The translations under genes were made by a program, and so were the position numbers. Positions 1 through 7,650 of a DNA stretch of 64,000 nucleotides are shown here, in pieces; the stretch's first letter is position 1; every line of letters starts with the position of its first letter. A model generated the notes under the pieces. The model saw only the letters and a program-made list of their open reading frames with translations, had not been told where the DNA came from and made no database searches. The DNA comes from Limimaricola sp027213785 (GTDB lineage Bacteria > Pseudomonadota > Alphaproteobacteria > Rhodobacterales > Rhodobacteraceae), in the NCBI RefSeq assembly GCF_050847355.1, contig NZ_CP193755.1, forward strand, positions 992,001-1,056,000, written 5' to 3'.

Positions 1-64
1 CTGCGAGGTCCGGCGGCGCGGTTCAAAGCCCGTCAGCCTAGGTCGTGAATGGATGTGTAGGGAT

Positions 65-82
65 ATGGAGGCGGGTACCGGA
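65..82. repeat. Left attachment-site repeat (attL core)
   Basis: The sequence atggaggcgggtaccgga is identical over 18 bp to positions 9306-9323, where it forms the 3' acceptor/T-arm end of tRNA-Cys plus one upstream base. No tRNA body accompanies this copy. It marks the distal junction of the element. Positions 1-64 should be the host sequence that lay directly downstream of the tRNA before insertion; no gene is visible there. Confidence 0.85.
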
Positions 83-455
83 CCCGCTACCATTTTTCTA
101 AGCCATTGGAAGGCTTGAATAATCGAGTGCGAGGTTGAGTTGTGTGTCGCACTTCGTGTCACACTTATGCTGTCTGGGTTGTGTTTCTGTCAACCGCTTG
201 GTGTTCCCTCAGGTGTCCTTCTATCCCCCTATGAGTGGCCCGAATGCCGCGTTGGCTGGCCATTCGTCCAATAGTGAGGGCGGGTCCCGTGGCGGCGTTT
301 CTCTCCCTCTATTGGTGGTGGTGCGGATGCTGACCCACGGTTCTCATACTGTCCTATGGTGAGGCCGAGTTGCGAGGCGGGGCGTGTCCCTGTCCGGGCG
401 GGTGGGGTATGGGGGAAGTCGGCGCGGCTCAGTATATGGATAGGGCCACGAAAAA
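83..455. other. Left end of the element, non-coding, with a putative integrase arm site
   Basis: No convincing gene is seen between the left attachment site and the first coding region. The short frame at 135-362 has no ribosome site and no recognisable protein. The notable feature is the block gtgtgtcgcacttcgtgtca... at 142-164, which recurs near the right end at 9245-9267 with three mismatches. The remainder could hold a replication origin or promoters, but I see no clear iterons. Confidence 0.5.
142..164 (+). repeat. 23-bp end repeat, left copy (putative integrase arm-type site)
   Basis: The pattern gtgtgtcNcaYttYgtgtca followed by cac occurs here and at 9245-9267 in the same orientation, matching at 20 of 23 positions. 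This copy starts 60 bp inside the left core; the other ends 38 bp inside the right core. In an excised circle the two would flank the joined core. That is the layout expected of arm-type binding sites for a tyrosine recombinase or its directionality factor. The function is inferred from position only. Confidence 0.55.
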
Positions 456-1805
456 ATGTGTCGAGATTTTACGATGACGAATGAAGCCAAGCACCCCTTC
501 GCTTTGAAAGCACAAGCATTGGCTGCAAAGTTGCCTAACCAACTTGGGGAAAACTCATGGGCATTTGAGCCGTATCTGGTTTTATCAAATCCCGACGCAC
601 GAAACCTCATTGACTTGTTAATGGATGACGTATGCGCAGCGTGGACTTCGACTTTTCCTAAGCGCAAACCAAGCACGGATACGCAACAGAAGTTTTGGGG
701 CTGTGGCAGCGCAATCCTTGCGAACCTGATGCGGGCCAAGTGCAACAAATGGCCAACGACAATAGGCATGTATCGCAGCAAGGGGGCATTGGACCGGGAA
801 AGGCGATACCGGCCTGAGTATATGACCGCTGATCGGTTCAGAACCGTGCAAGACTGGCTTATCAAATGTGGCCATGTCGAAATGGTCAAAAGTGGCTTCA
901 ATCTTCCGGGCTACAGTCAGACAAGCCGGTTCGCCTTGACCGACCTAGGCGCAATGGAACTGGAAGCCGAAGACTGGACCTTTGACGATTTCAAGGTGGA
1001 CCGGGGTAGAGAAACCGTTCGATTGAAAGACCATAATGACCGTCTGCGCGGATATGACGACACATCCGAGACTGTGGCCATGCGGGCAAGGTTGGACGAG
1101 ATCAACGCGAAGTTGGACGCGACCGACATAGCAACGATGCGCCCACTTACTATCCATGACCGAAAACCCGAATACCAAGGCCGCAAGGTGCGCCTGCATC
1201 GCGTGTTCAACCGGGGCGACTTCGACCACGGCGGCAGGTTTTATGGCGGGTGGTGGCAGAACGTCAAAAGTCATGTACGCCCCGCGATTACGATAGACGG
1301 ACAGCACACCATTGAAGCAGACTTTAGCGGCTTCAACCCGGCGGTGCTCTTGGCCGAGACGGGCGAACCTATACCGGAAGACCCGTATTCCTTAATAGCG
1401 GGCACGGGTGCGCCCGAGGAGTTGCGGGACCATGCCAAGGCCACTCTTGCCGCCTTGCTTAACGCCAAGTCAGGCACGACAGAGGAACCCCGCGACTTCG
1501 ACAGCGCCCGGTGGGGCATGACGGCAGAGGAGTTCCGCGCCAAGGTGCTGGACGCCTTCCCGATGGTTCTCGCCATGCTGGGCACCGACAAGGGCCTGAC
1601 CCTGCAACGGCTGGAAAGCGATCTGGCAGAGGCGATCATGCTGTACTTTGTCAGGCAGGGCCATGCGATCCTGCCCATCCATGACGCCTTCATCGTCCAA
1701 GCCCACCTTGAACGGGAACTGGTGGAGGTGATGAAGGACACCTTCAAGGCAAGGCTAGGGCAGGTTCCTCCTGTCAAAGTCACCCGGTCCTACGCCCTGC
1801 GCTGA
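456..1805 (+). CDS. Putative replication protein with a family A DNA polymerase-like palm
   Basis: A 449-residue protein that I cannot assign to a named family. Its C-terminal half resembles the palm of family A DNA polymerases. A motif A-like segment with acidic D289 in EADFSGFNPAVLLAETG is followed by a motif B-like helix with R324 and K328 (RDHAKATLAALLNA). A motif C-like PIHDAF contains H409-D410. No 3'-5' or 5'-3' exonuclease domain is present. The region around residues 120-170 looks like a winged helix, with a dimer-like charged segment after it. Position at the element's left end, before the RM genes, suits a replication or priming factor. ATG 456 gives the longest frame; ATG 474 (MTNEAK) is an alternative, and neither has a clear ribosome site. 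Catalytic activity is inferred, not shown. Confidence 0.6.
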   Translation: MCRDFTMTNEAKHPFALKAQALAAKLPNQLGENSWAFEPYLVLSNPDARNLIDLLMDDVCAAWTSTFPKRKPSTDTQQKFWGCGSAILANLMRAKCNKWPTTIGMYRSKGALDRERRYRPEYMTADRFRTVQDWLIKCGHVEMVKSGFNLPGYSQTSRFALTDLGAMELEAEDWTFDDFKVDRGRETVRLKDHNDRLRGYDDTSETVAMRARLDEINAKLDATDIATMRPLTIHDRKPEYQGRKVRLHRVFNRGDFDHGGRFYGGWWQNVKSHVRPAITIDGQHTIEADFSGFNPAVLLAETGEPIPEDPYSLIAGTGAPEELRDHAKATLAALLNAKSGTTEEPRDFDSARWGMTAEEFRAKVLDAFPMVLAMLGTDKGLTLQRLESDLAEAIMLYFVRQGHAILPIHDAFIVQAHLERELVEVMKDTFKARLGQVPPVKVTRSYALR

Positions 1806-1828
1806 CCACCACCATAAAACCCAATGAT

Positions 1829-1849
1829 CCCATTACCGGGGCAAATAAG
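1829..1849 (+). repeat. RM-flanking direct repeat, upstream copy
   Basis: The block cccattaccggggcaaataag lies 68 bp before the mod start codon. It recurs with one base changed at 6498-6518, after res. The two copies bracket the mod-res pair in the same orientation. The core is a partial inverted repeat, which is better formed in the downstream copy (CCCCA-TTAC-TGGGG). It may be a cassette boundary or a regulator-binding site. Confidence 0.6.
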
Positions 1850-1916
1850 GGACCGCTGGATTTTCCCTGTTCCGTCAGGCACAAGGGCGAAAAGACCGAC
1901 ACAGGGGCGACCATCC

Positions 1917-3809
1917 ATGCAGAACCTTCTCGATGACCTGACCGCGCTTCTCCAAGCCGAACAGGCGTTCATCTCGGATGGGGCGATCCTCAAGAACGCG
2001 GTGATCGAAGCCGCGCTGAACATGGATGCGCGGCTGCTGGAACTGTTGATGCAGTCCGACGCGATCATGGCGCATTTCTTTACCGAGGTGGCGGGGGCGC
2101 TTGTCTTCGACAAGGTGAAGTTTCAGGACTTTGTGTCCAACAAAGCCTTCCTGCCCGACAGCTATACCGCCTTCAAGAACCGCATCGGGCTGACCGATGG
2201 AAAGGGCGATTACCTGAGCCAGTCGCGCGATGTGGTTCTGGCGTGGCCCTACAAGGATTGCGTGCTGGAAGGCGGCATGACGAAAGAGGACCGGGGCCGG
2301 AACGAGGTGTTCTGGAACATGACGCTGGCCCCGGACGACATCACGCGGCTGTTTGAACCCAAGGTGCTGACCGGCTGGGAACGCTGGGACGCGGAGGCCG
2401 TGGCAGACGGCAAGGCCAAGCTTGTGGGGGAGGTGTCAGAGGATGACAACCTGCTTATCAAGGGCAACAACCTGCTGGCGCTGCATTCGCTGAAAGCACG
2501 GTACGCGGGGAAGGTGAAGCTAATCTATATCGACCCGCCCTATAACACAGGTAATGACGGGTTTCGGTATAATGACCGCTTCAATCATTCGGCTTGGATG
2601 ACCTTCATGCGGAACCGGCTTGAGGTAGCCAAGGAGTTGTTGAGCCGGGATGGAACTGTTTTCGTCAACTTGGACGATGGCGAAGCGCACTATTGCAAGG
2701 TGTTAATGGATGAGGTGTTCGGACGGGATAATTTCATTGGAAACATCGTTTGGGAGAAGAAGTTTTCACCGCAAAATGATGCCCAATATATTTCTGATAA
2801 CCACGACCACATACTTTTATTTGCAAGGGATAGGGCTAGTTGGTCGCCTAACCCATTGCCGCTGAGCGATAGCCAGAAGTCGAACTACAAAAACGAGGAT
2901 GATGATCCGCGTGGGGCGTGGACATCTGCCGATTATACTTGCTCCCAATCTAAAAGTGCGAGACCTAATCTCTACTATCCAATCATCAATCCCAATACGG
3001 GAAAAGAGATATGGCCCAGCGAAACGCGCGTCTGGGGATACGATCCAGAGGCGCACAAGCGCCATGTTGAAGAGGGCGTGATCTGGTGGGGCAAGAATGG
3101 GAATAATTCAAAGCCACGTCTAAAAAAGTTTTTGACTTCCGAGGATGCCACAGTTGTCCCAAAGACCATTTTTGCTCATAGCGAAGTGGGAAGCACTCAA
3201 GAAAGCAGGCGAGAACTGAATGCCTTGGGTTTGCTTGGGCAGTTTGAGACATCTAAACCAGAGCGTTTGCTTCAACGGATTGTATATATTGCGTCTAAGC
3301 CCGGCGACTTAGTGCTTGATTTCTTTTCTGGTTCAGGAACAACACCTTCCGTCGCCATGAAAATGGATCGGAGGTGGCTTGCAGTCGAGCAGATGGACTA
3401 CGTGCTTGATCTTCCTGTATCCCGCCTCAAGAAAGTCATCGAAGGCGAACAGGGCGGCATTTCCAAAGCCGTCGAGTGGCAGGGCGGCGGATCGTTTGTC
3501 TATGCCGAACTCGCGGCTTCTAACTCCGCCTTTGCCTGCCGGATCGAAGCGGCCCCGGATATGGCCGTGCTGCAAATCATCCATGCCGACATGCAGGCCA
3601 CCGGCTATCTACGCTATGACGTGGACCTGAGCGCCTTCAATACCGATGACTTCCCCGCGCTTCCGCTGGACGACGCCAAGCGCGTGTTGATAGACTGCCT
3701 TGATGCAAACCACCTCTATGTCAATCTTGGTTCCCTTGGCGATGCGGACTTTGACATCTCGGACGAAGACACCCGCGCGACCCGCTCTTTCTATGGGCTG
3801 GACCAATGA
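1917..3809 (+). CDS. mod: Type III restriction-modification system, DNA methyltransferase subunit (Mod)
   Basis: A 630-residue S-adenosylmethionine-dependent DNA methyltransferase of the beta type: catalytic motif IV DPPY (residues 206-209) comes before the SAM-binding motif I FSGSG (470-474). The long stretch between them is the target-recognition region. Mod sets the recognition site for both methylation and cleavage. ATG 1917 is chosen because aggggcg precedes it at good spacing and the protein then starts MQNLLDDL; the frame stays open back to 1824. The gene overlaps res by 4 bases (ATGA), as is usual for a coupled Mod-Res pair. The middle of the gene (about 2700-3350) is far more AT-rich than its ends, which suggests that the recognition domain was exchanged. 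Confidence 0.93.
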   Translation: MQNLLDDLTALLQAEQAFISDGAILKNAVIEAALNMDARLLELLMQSDAIMAHFFTEVAGALVFDKVKFQDFVSNKAFLPDSYTAFKNRIGLTDGKGDYLSQSRDVVLAWPYKDCVLEGGMTKEDRGRNEVFWNMTLAPDDITRLFEPKVLTGWERWDAEAVADGKAKLVGEVSEDDNLLIKGNNLLALHSLKARYAGKVKLIYIDPPYNTGNDGFRYNDRFNHSAWMTFMRNRLEVAKELLSRDGTVFVNLDDGEAHYCKVLMDEVFGRDNFIGNIVWEKKFSPQNDAQYISDNHDHILLFARDRASWSPNPLPLSDSQKSNYKNEDDDPRGAWTSADYTCSQSKSARPNLYYPIINPNTGKEIWPSETRVWGYDPEAHKRHVEEGVIWWGKNGNNSKPRLKKFLTSEDATVVPKTIFAHSEVGSTQESRRELNALGLLGQFETSKPERLLQRIVYIASKPGDLVLDFFSGSGTTPSVAMKMDRRWLAVEQMDYVLDLPVSRLKKVIEGEQGGISKAVEWQGGGSFVYAELAASNSAFACRIEAAPDMAVLQIIHADMQATGYLRYDVDLSAFNTDDFPALPLDDAKRVLIDCLDANHLYVNLGSLGDADFDISDEDTRATRSFYGLDQ

Positions 3810-6442
3810 GCCAGACGCTAACCCAAGAGTTTGATGCGCTGGCCAAGTACGGGGCGCTAAAGTCAGACATTCCCGACGACATCACCGGCAACCTCGCGCC
3901 CAAGATCGAGTTGCGTCCCTACCAACGCACGGCGCTGGAACGCTGGCTGTTCTACATCGACAAGTACGATGCACGCCCCAAGGCTCCGCACTTGCTGTTC
4001 CATATGGCCACGGGCAGCGGCAAGACTGTGCTGATGGCGGCGCTGATCCTGGACCTGTATCGGCGCGGCTATCGCAACTTCCTGTTCTTTGTGAACTCCG
4101 CTCAGATCATCGAGAAGACCAAGGACAACTTCCTCAACCCCGCATCGGCCAAGCATCTGTTCGCGCCCACGATCCGCATTGACGACAAGCCGGTGGACAT
4201 CCGCGCGGTGGACACGTTCGACGCGGTATCAGGCGGTGCAATCAACATCCATTTCACCACCATTCAAGGGCTGCACACCCGGATGCAGGCCCCGAAAGAG
4301 AACGCCGTCACCATCGAGGATTTCCACGACTACAAGGTGGTGATGATCTCAGACGAGGCGCACCACCTGAACGCCGAGACCAAGAGCAAGGACAAGCTGA
4401 CCAAGGACGAAGCGAAGGAAAAAGCCAGTTGGGAAGGCACGGTATCCGAGATTTTCCGCCAGCATCCCGAGAACATGCTGTTGGAGTTTACCGCGACCGT
4501 TGACCTGACTAACGACGCGATCCGGGCGAAGTATGCCGACAAGATACTGTACGACTATTCGCTGCGGCAGTTTCGGGAAGACGGCTATTCCAAGGACATC
4601 GAGTTGCGACAGGCCGACTTGCCGCCCGAGGCCCGGATGATGCAGGCGATGGTTCTGAGCCAATACCGCCGCAAGGTGGCCGAGGCGCACGGGCTGCAAT
4701 GCAAGCCGGTGATCCTGATGAAGTCCAAGACGATCAAGGAAAGCGCCGACAACGAAGCCGCGTTCACGGCGATGGTGGCCGGGCTGACGGGCGAGGCGCT
4801 GGACGCGCTCAGAGCGGCCTCTGAGGGCGATGGGACCCTTTCGCGGGCCTTCGCCTTCATTATGGACGAACGGGCCATGAGCGGCGCTGATTTCGCTCGT
4901 GAGCTACAGGGGGATTTTGCGCCCGAGAAGGTGGTGAACGTCAACAATCCCAAGGATTTGGAAAACAGACAGATAGAACTCAATGCCTTGGAGGACCGCG
5001 ACAACGAGATACGGGTGATCTTCGCCGTCGATAAGCTGAACGAAGGCTGGGACGTGCTGAACCTGTTCGACATTGTGCGCCTGTATGACACGCGGGACGG
5101 CAAGGCCAACAAGGTGGGCAAGACCACGATGGCCGAAGCGCAGTTGATCGGACGCGGGGCGCGGTACTTTCCGTTCATAGCCCCGGACCAGCCCGACGCT
5201 GCACGGGAAAAGCGCAAGTATGACAGCGCCGTGGACCATCCTTTGCGGGTGCTGGAAGGGCTGCACTATCACTGCTCACACAATCCCAAGTATATCCAAG
5301 ACATCCGAAACGCCTTGCGTGAAACCGGGATGCTGGACGAAACAGCCCGGACAGTGCGATTGCGGCTCAAGGACAGCTTCAAGCAGACCTCCCTATATGT
5401 GAGGGAATATGTCTGGACGAATGACCGGGTGAAGAACCCGCGTGACGGTGTGGCGGGGCTGGACGCCTACAAGATCGAAGGCTCGTTCACCTATCCCAAC
5501 CTGATGACAGGCCGGGTGACAGAAGCCTCTGCCTTTGGCGGTGGACAGTTGACGTTGAAGCCGTCCAGCAAGGAACCCGTGTCCCGCGACTTCAAGCTGG
5601 CCGACTTTGGTAGGGCCATTCTAGGCTTTGCGATGGACGCCAACGACTTCTTTCACTTTGCCGACTTGCAGACCTATTTCCCGCAACTCGCCAGTGTATC
5701 GCAGTTTGTCACCTCTGACACCTATCTCGGCGGCGTGACAGTGAGCGTGCGCGGTTTGCCCGATGACTTGGACAACTTGACCTCGCGGCAAAAGCTGGAC
5801 ATCGCACAATACGTCCTGCACCAGATCGAAAATGGCGTGAAACGCGAAAGTGTCGAGTATATCGGCACCAAGGACTTCAAGCCCTATCCCATCAAGGACC
5901 GCTTCACGGACAAGGTGCTGAAACTGCGGATCGAAGGCGAGACCGGCAAGAGTTGGGTCAAGGGTGAAACAGAGTTGCCGGGGCTGGATCAGATCGACCT
6001 GAGCGGCAAGGAATGGCACGTTTATGATGACAGCTACGGCACCGATCAAGAAAAGCACTTCATCAAGTACATGCATGATCAGGAAGCCCGGTTGCGCGGC
6101 ATCTATGACGACTTCTACCTGCTGAGGAACGAGAAGGCGGTGAAGCTGTACGACTTCGACACCGGACGCGCCTTTGAACCCGACTTCGTTCTGTTTCTGA
6201 GGAAAAGGGGCGAGGAAGCCAGTACGATGTTGCAGCTATTCATCGAACCCAAGGGCGACCAGTTGCGCCCGCAAGACGACTGGAAACAGGACTTCCTTAA
6301 GCAAGTGAAAGCCAAGGCTCGACTTGAAACGGTTTTTCAAGGCCGGGGCTATACCGTTCTTGGCCTACCATTCTTCAATGAGACGGGGCAGACTAATACC
6401 GATTTCAAAGCTTCCTTTGAGGATGAGGCATTAGGGGCGTGA
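3806..6442 (+). CDS. res: Type III restriction-modification system, restriction/helicase subunit (Res)
   Basis: An 878-residue superfamily 2 helicase-nuclease. Seen in order: Walker A MATGSGKT (residues 67-74), the DEAH box (183-186), a TATV motif III-like segment, NEGWD and QLIGRGAR motifs typical of Res proteins, and a C-terminal PD-(D/E)xK nuclease (D793 and E814-x-K816, in EPDFVLFL and FIEPKG). The length is usual for the family. With Mod it should form the ATP-dependent complex that cuts when unmodified sites meet. The frame is intact with no catalytic residue missing, so the system looks functional. Its start overlaps the mod stop by 4 bases. Confidence 0.93.
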   Translation: MSQTLTQEFDALAKYGALKSDIPDDITGNLAPKIELRPYQRTALERWLFYIDKYDARPKAPHLLFHMATGSGKTVLMAALILDLYRRGYRNFLFFVNSAQIIEKTKDNFLNPASAKHLFAPTIRIDDKPVDIRAVDTFDAVSGGAINIHFTTIQGLHTRMQAPKENAVTIEDFHDYKVVMISDEAHHLNAETKSKDKLTKDEAKEKASWEGTVSEIFRQHPENMLLEFTATVDLTNDAIRAKYADKILYDYSLRQFREDGYSKDIELRQADLPPEARMMQAMVLSQYRRKVAEAHGLQCKPVILMKSKTIKESADNEAAFTAMVAGLTGEALDALRAASEGDGTLSRAFAFIMDERAMSGADFARELQGDFAPEKVVNVNNPKDLENRQIELNALEDRDNEIRVIFAVDKLNEGWDVLNLFDIVRLYDTRDGKANKVGKTTMAEAQLIGRGARYFPFIAPDQPDAAREKRKYDSAVDHPLRVLEGLHYHCSHNPKYIQDIRNALRETGMLDETARTVRLRLKDSFKQTSLYVREYVWTNDRVKNPRDGVAGLDAYKIEGSFTYPNLMTGRVTEASAFGGGQLTLKPSSKEPVSRDFKLADFGRAILGFAMDANDFFHFADLQTYFPQLASVSQFVTSDTYLGGVTVSVRGLPDDLDNLTSRQKLDIAQYVLHQIENGVKRESVEYIGTKDFKPYPIKDRFTDKVLKLRIEGETGKSWVKGETELPGLDQIDLSGKEWHVYDDSYGTDQEKHFIKYMHDQEARLRGIYDDFYLLRNEKAVKLYDFDTGRAFEPDFVLFLRKRGEEASTMLQLFIEPKGDQLRPQDDWKQDFLKQVKAKARLETVFQGRGYTVLGLPFFNETGQTNTDFKASFEDEALGA

Positions 6443-6497
6443 AGATGTTCGACTTGTCTATATGTGAGTAGCTTACGGGCCTAATAATGGTTTTCTC

Positions 6498-6518
6498 CCC
6501 ATTACTGGGGCAAATAAG
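6498..6518 (+). repeat. RM-flanking direct repeat, downstream copy
   Basis: It matches 1829-1849 at 20 of 21 positions. It lies between the 3' ends of two converging genes (res and the XRE regulator), where no promoter is expected. A border of an exchangeable RM cassette is therefore at least as likely as an operator. The inner CCCCA-N4-TGGGG is a perfect inverted repeat. Confidence 0.6.
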
Positions 6519-6535
6519 CCGGGGCTGAAAAGCGG

Positions 6536-6778
6536 TCAGTCTGACATCTTTGCCAGCTTGCCCACGATCTCCGCCGGGTCGAAGCCTAGCACCTCGCCCA
6601 GCTTGACCAGTTCCACCACGTCCACGCGGCGTTGACCACTTTCCAGCCGCGCGATGAAGGACTGATAGACCTTCATCCGCTGTGCAAGTTCCACCTGCTT
6701 CAAGCCTGCCTCGCCCCGCTTCTCGACGAGATAGCGAACAAGAGCATCATGCCTATGATCTCCAAGAGTTTTAGGCAT
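6536..6778 (-). CDS. XRE-family helix-turn-helix regulator of the element
   Basis: An 80-residue protein that is nearly all one Cro/C1-type helix-turn-helix. The segment LKQVELAQRMKVYQSFIARLESGQRR is the HTH and is followed by VVELVKLGEVLGFDPAEIV. The size and position next to an RM pair fit a controller-type or element-maintenance repressor. It converges on res, so it is not in the mod-res transcript. The start at 6778 (MPKTLGD) is preferred over 6799 because ggggcg precedes it and the upstream ATG has no ribosome site. Its target is unknown; the palindrome at 6829-6847 in its own upstream region is the best candidate. Confidence 0.8.
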   Translation of the reverse strand: MPKTLGDHRHDALVRYLVEKRGEAGLKQVELAQRMKVYQSFIARLESGQRRVDVVELVKLGEVLGFDPAEIVGKLAKMSD

Positions 6779-6828
6779 GAACGCCCCATGCTGTTGCACT
6801 GGGCTCGTTGACTATATCTCAAAACCAG

Positions 6829-6847
6829 GTATCTAAAAATCAGATAC
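6829..6847. promoter_or_regulatory. Inverted repeat GTATCT-N7-AGATAC, putative operator
   Basis: A perfect 6-bp inverted repeat with a 7-bp AT-rich spacer lies 51 bp upstream of the XRE gene start and 69 bp upstream of the divergent membrane-protein gene. Its spacing suits a small HTH dimer and its position would let one protein control both directions. No binding evidence exists; this is inference. Confidence 0.5.
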
Positions 6848-6915
6848 TAATAGTCCCTCTAACTGGATGCCGCGCTGGGTATGGAAGCGTGCCAAGTACA
6901 TCGTCGGAGTGCACC

Positions 6916-7650
6916 ATGAGCCTTAACGACAAGTCACCTGACCACCACATCGCCTACGGTGCTGCGACCGAAGGCGTGGCCGCCGCAAGTTCCAGCCTTG
7001 GTGTGATCGGGCGTTATTGGTGGAACCTGCAAATGCAACTTTTGGTGGCCACCGGCGCTATGCGGTTCTTCAGGGCGTACTGGTGGCTGTTTATTGTTGC
7101 CGGTTTCTTGCTTTTAGCTTTCGTCATGCCCTTGGGGTTGGCCTTTGTGGTGAGCGCCTTTTGCGCAGGTGCAATGAACCCGAAAGCAGCGGAAAACTTT
7201 ATTGTACCACTGAGGCATCAAAACGAAGCGCCGATTAGTGAGCCTGCCGAAACTGAACCCAATGAAGCTATTTTAGCGTCCCAGTTTGATAACTTGGAAG
7301 ACGTGCGCCTTGCGGCGGGCATTCATCATGTCGGCTATTTGACAGCGATCAAGCGCGACCTTGAAGACAAAGAGATTGCCGCCGCTGCGCTCGGCGCATT
7401 CGATGGAACGGTGCAGGCAATCGGTCTGAAACTGTCCGATCTGGACATGCATACGAACGGCGCGGCATTCATCGTTGCGCAACTGACTGCACTTGAGCGC
7501 ATGGACGAAGTGGACCCGGATTGGATTGCAGAAGTCACCGAAGAAGCGATGACCTCCAGAGCACTCGAAGCGATCCGCGACGAAGCTGGTCGCTTTGCTT
7601 ACACGATGGAAGGGGCCATGCATGATGGCCCCGACCCGCGTATCGGTTAG
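6916..7650 (+). CDS. Uncharacterised membrane-anchored protein of the element
   Basis: A 244-residue protein of no family I recognise. Residues about 54-85 form a strongly hydrophobic stretch (one long or two short membrane helices) ending with MNPKAAENF. A soluble, acidic, mostly helical domain of about 150 residues follows. ATG 6916 (MSLNDK) is chosen because ggag lies 7 bases upstream; the frame runs back to a TTG at 6808 that has no such signal. It diverges from the XRE gene and its stop overlaps the integrase stop by 3 bases. Position beside an RM system makes an accessory defence or exclusion role conceivable, but nothing in the sequence shows it. Confidence 0.65.
   Translation: MSLNDKSPDHHIAYGAATEGVAAASSSLGVIGRYWWNLQMQLLVATGAMRFFRAYWWLFIVAGFLLLAFVMPLGLAFVVSAFCAGAMNPKAAENFIVPLRHQNEAPISEPAETEPNEAILASQFDNLEDVRLAAGIHHVGYLTAIKRDLEDKEIAAAALGAFDGTVQAIGLKLSDLDMHTNGAAFIVAQLTALERMDEVDPDWIAEVTEEAMTSRALEAIRDEAGRFAYTMEGAMHDGPDPRIG

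Noticed and set aside
135..362. Small coding frame at the left end of the element
   Set aside because: No ribosome site, no recognisable protein, and it overlaps the repeat that matches the right end.
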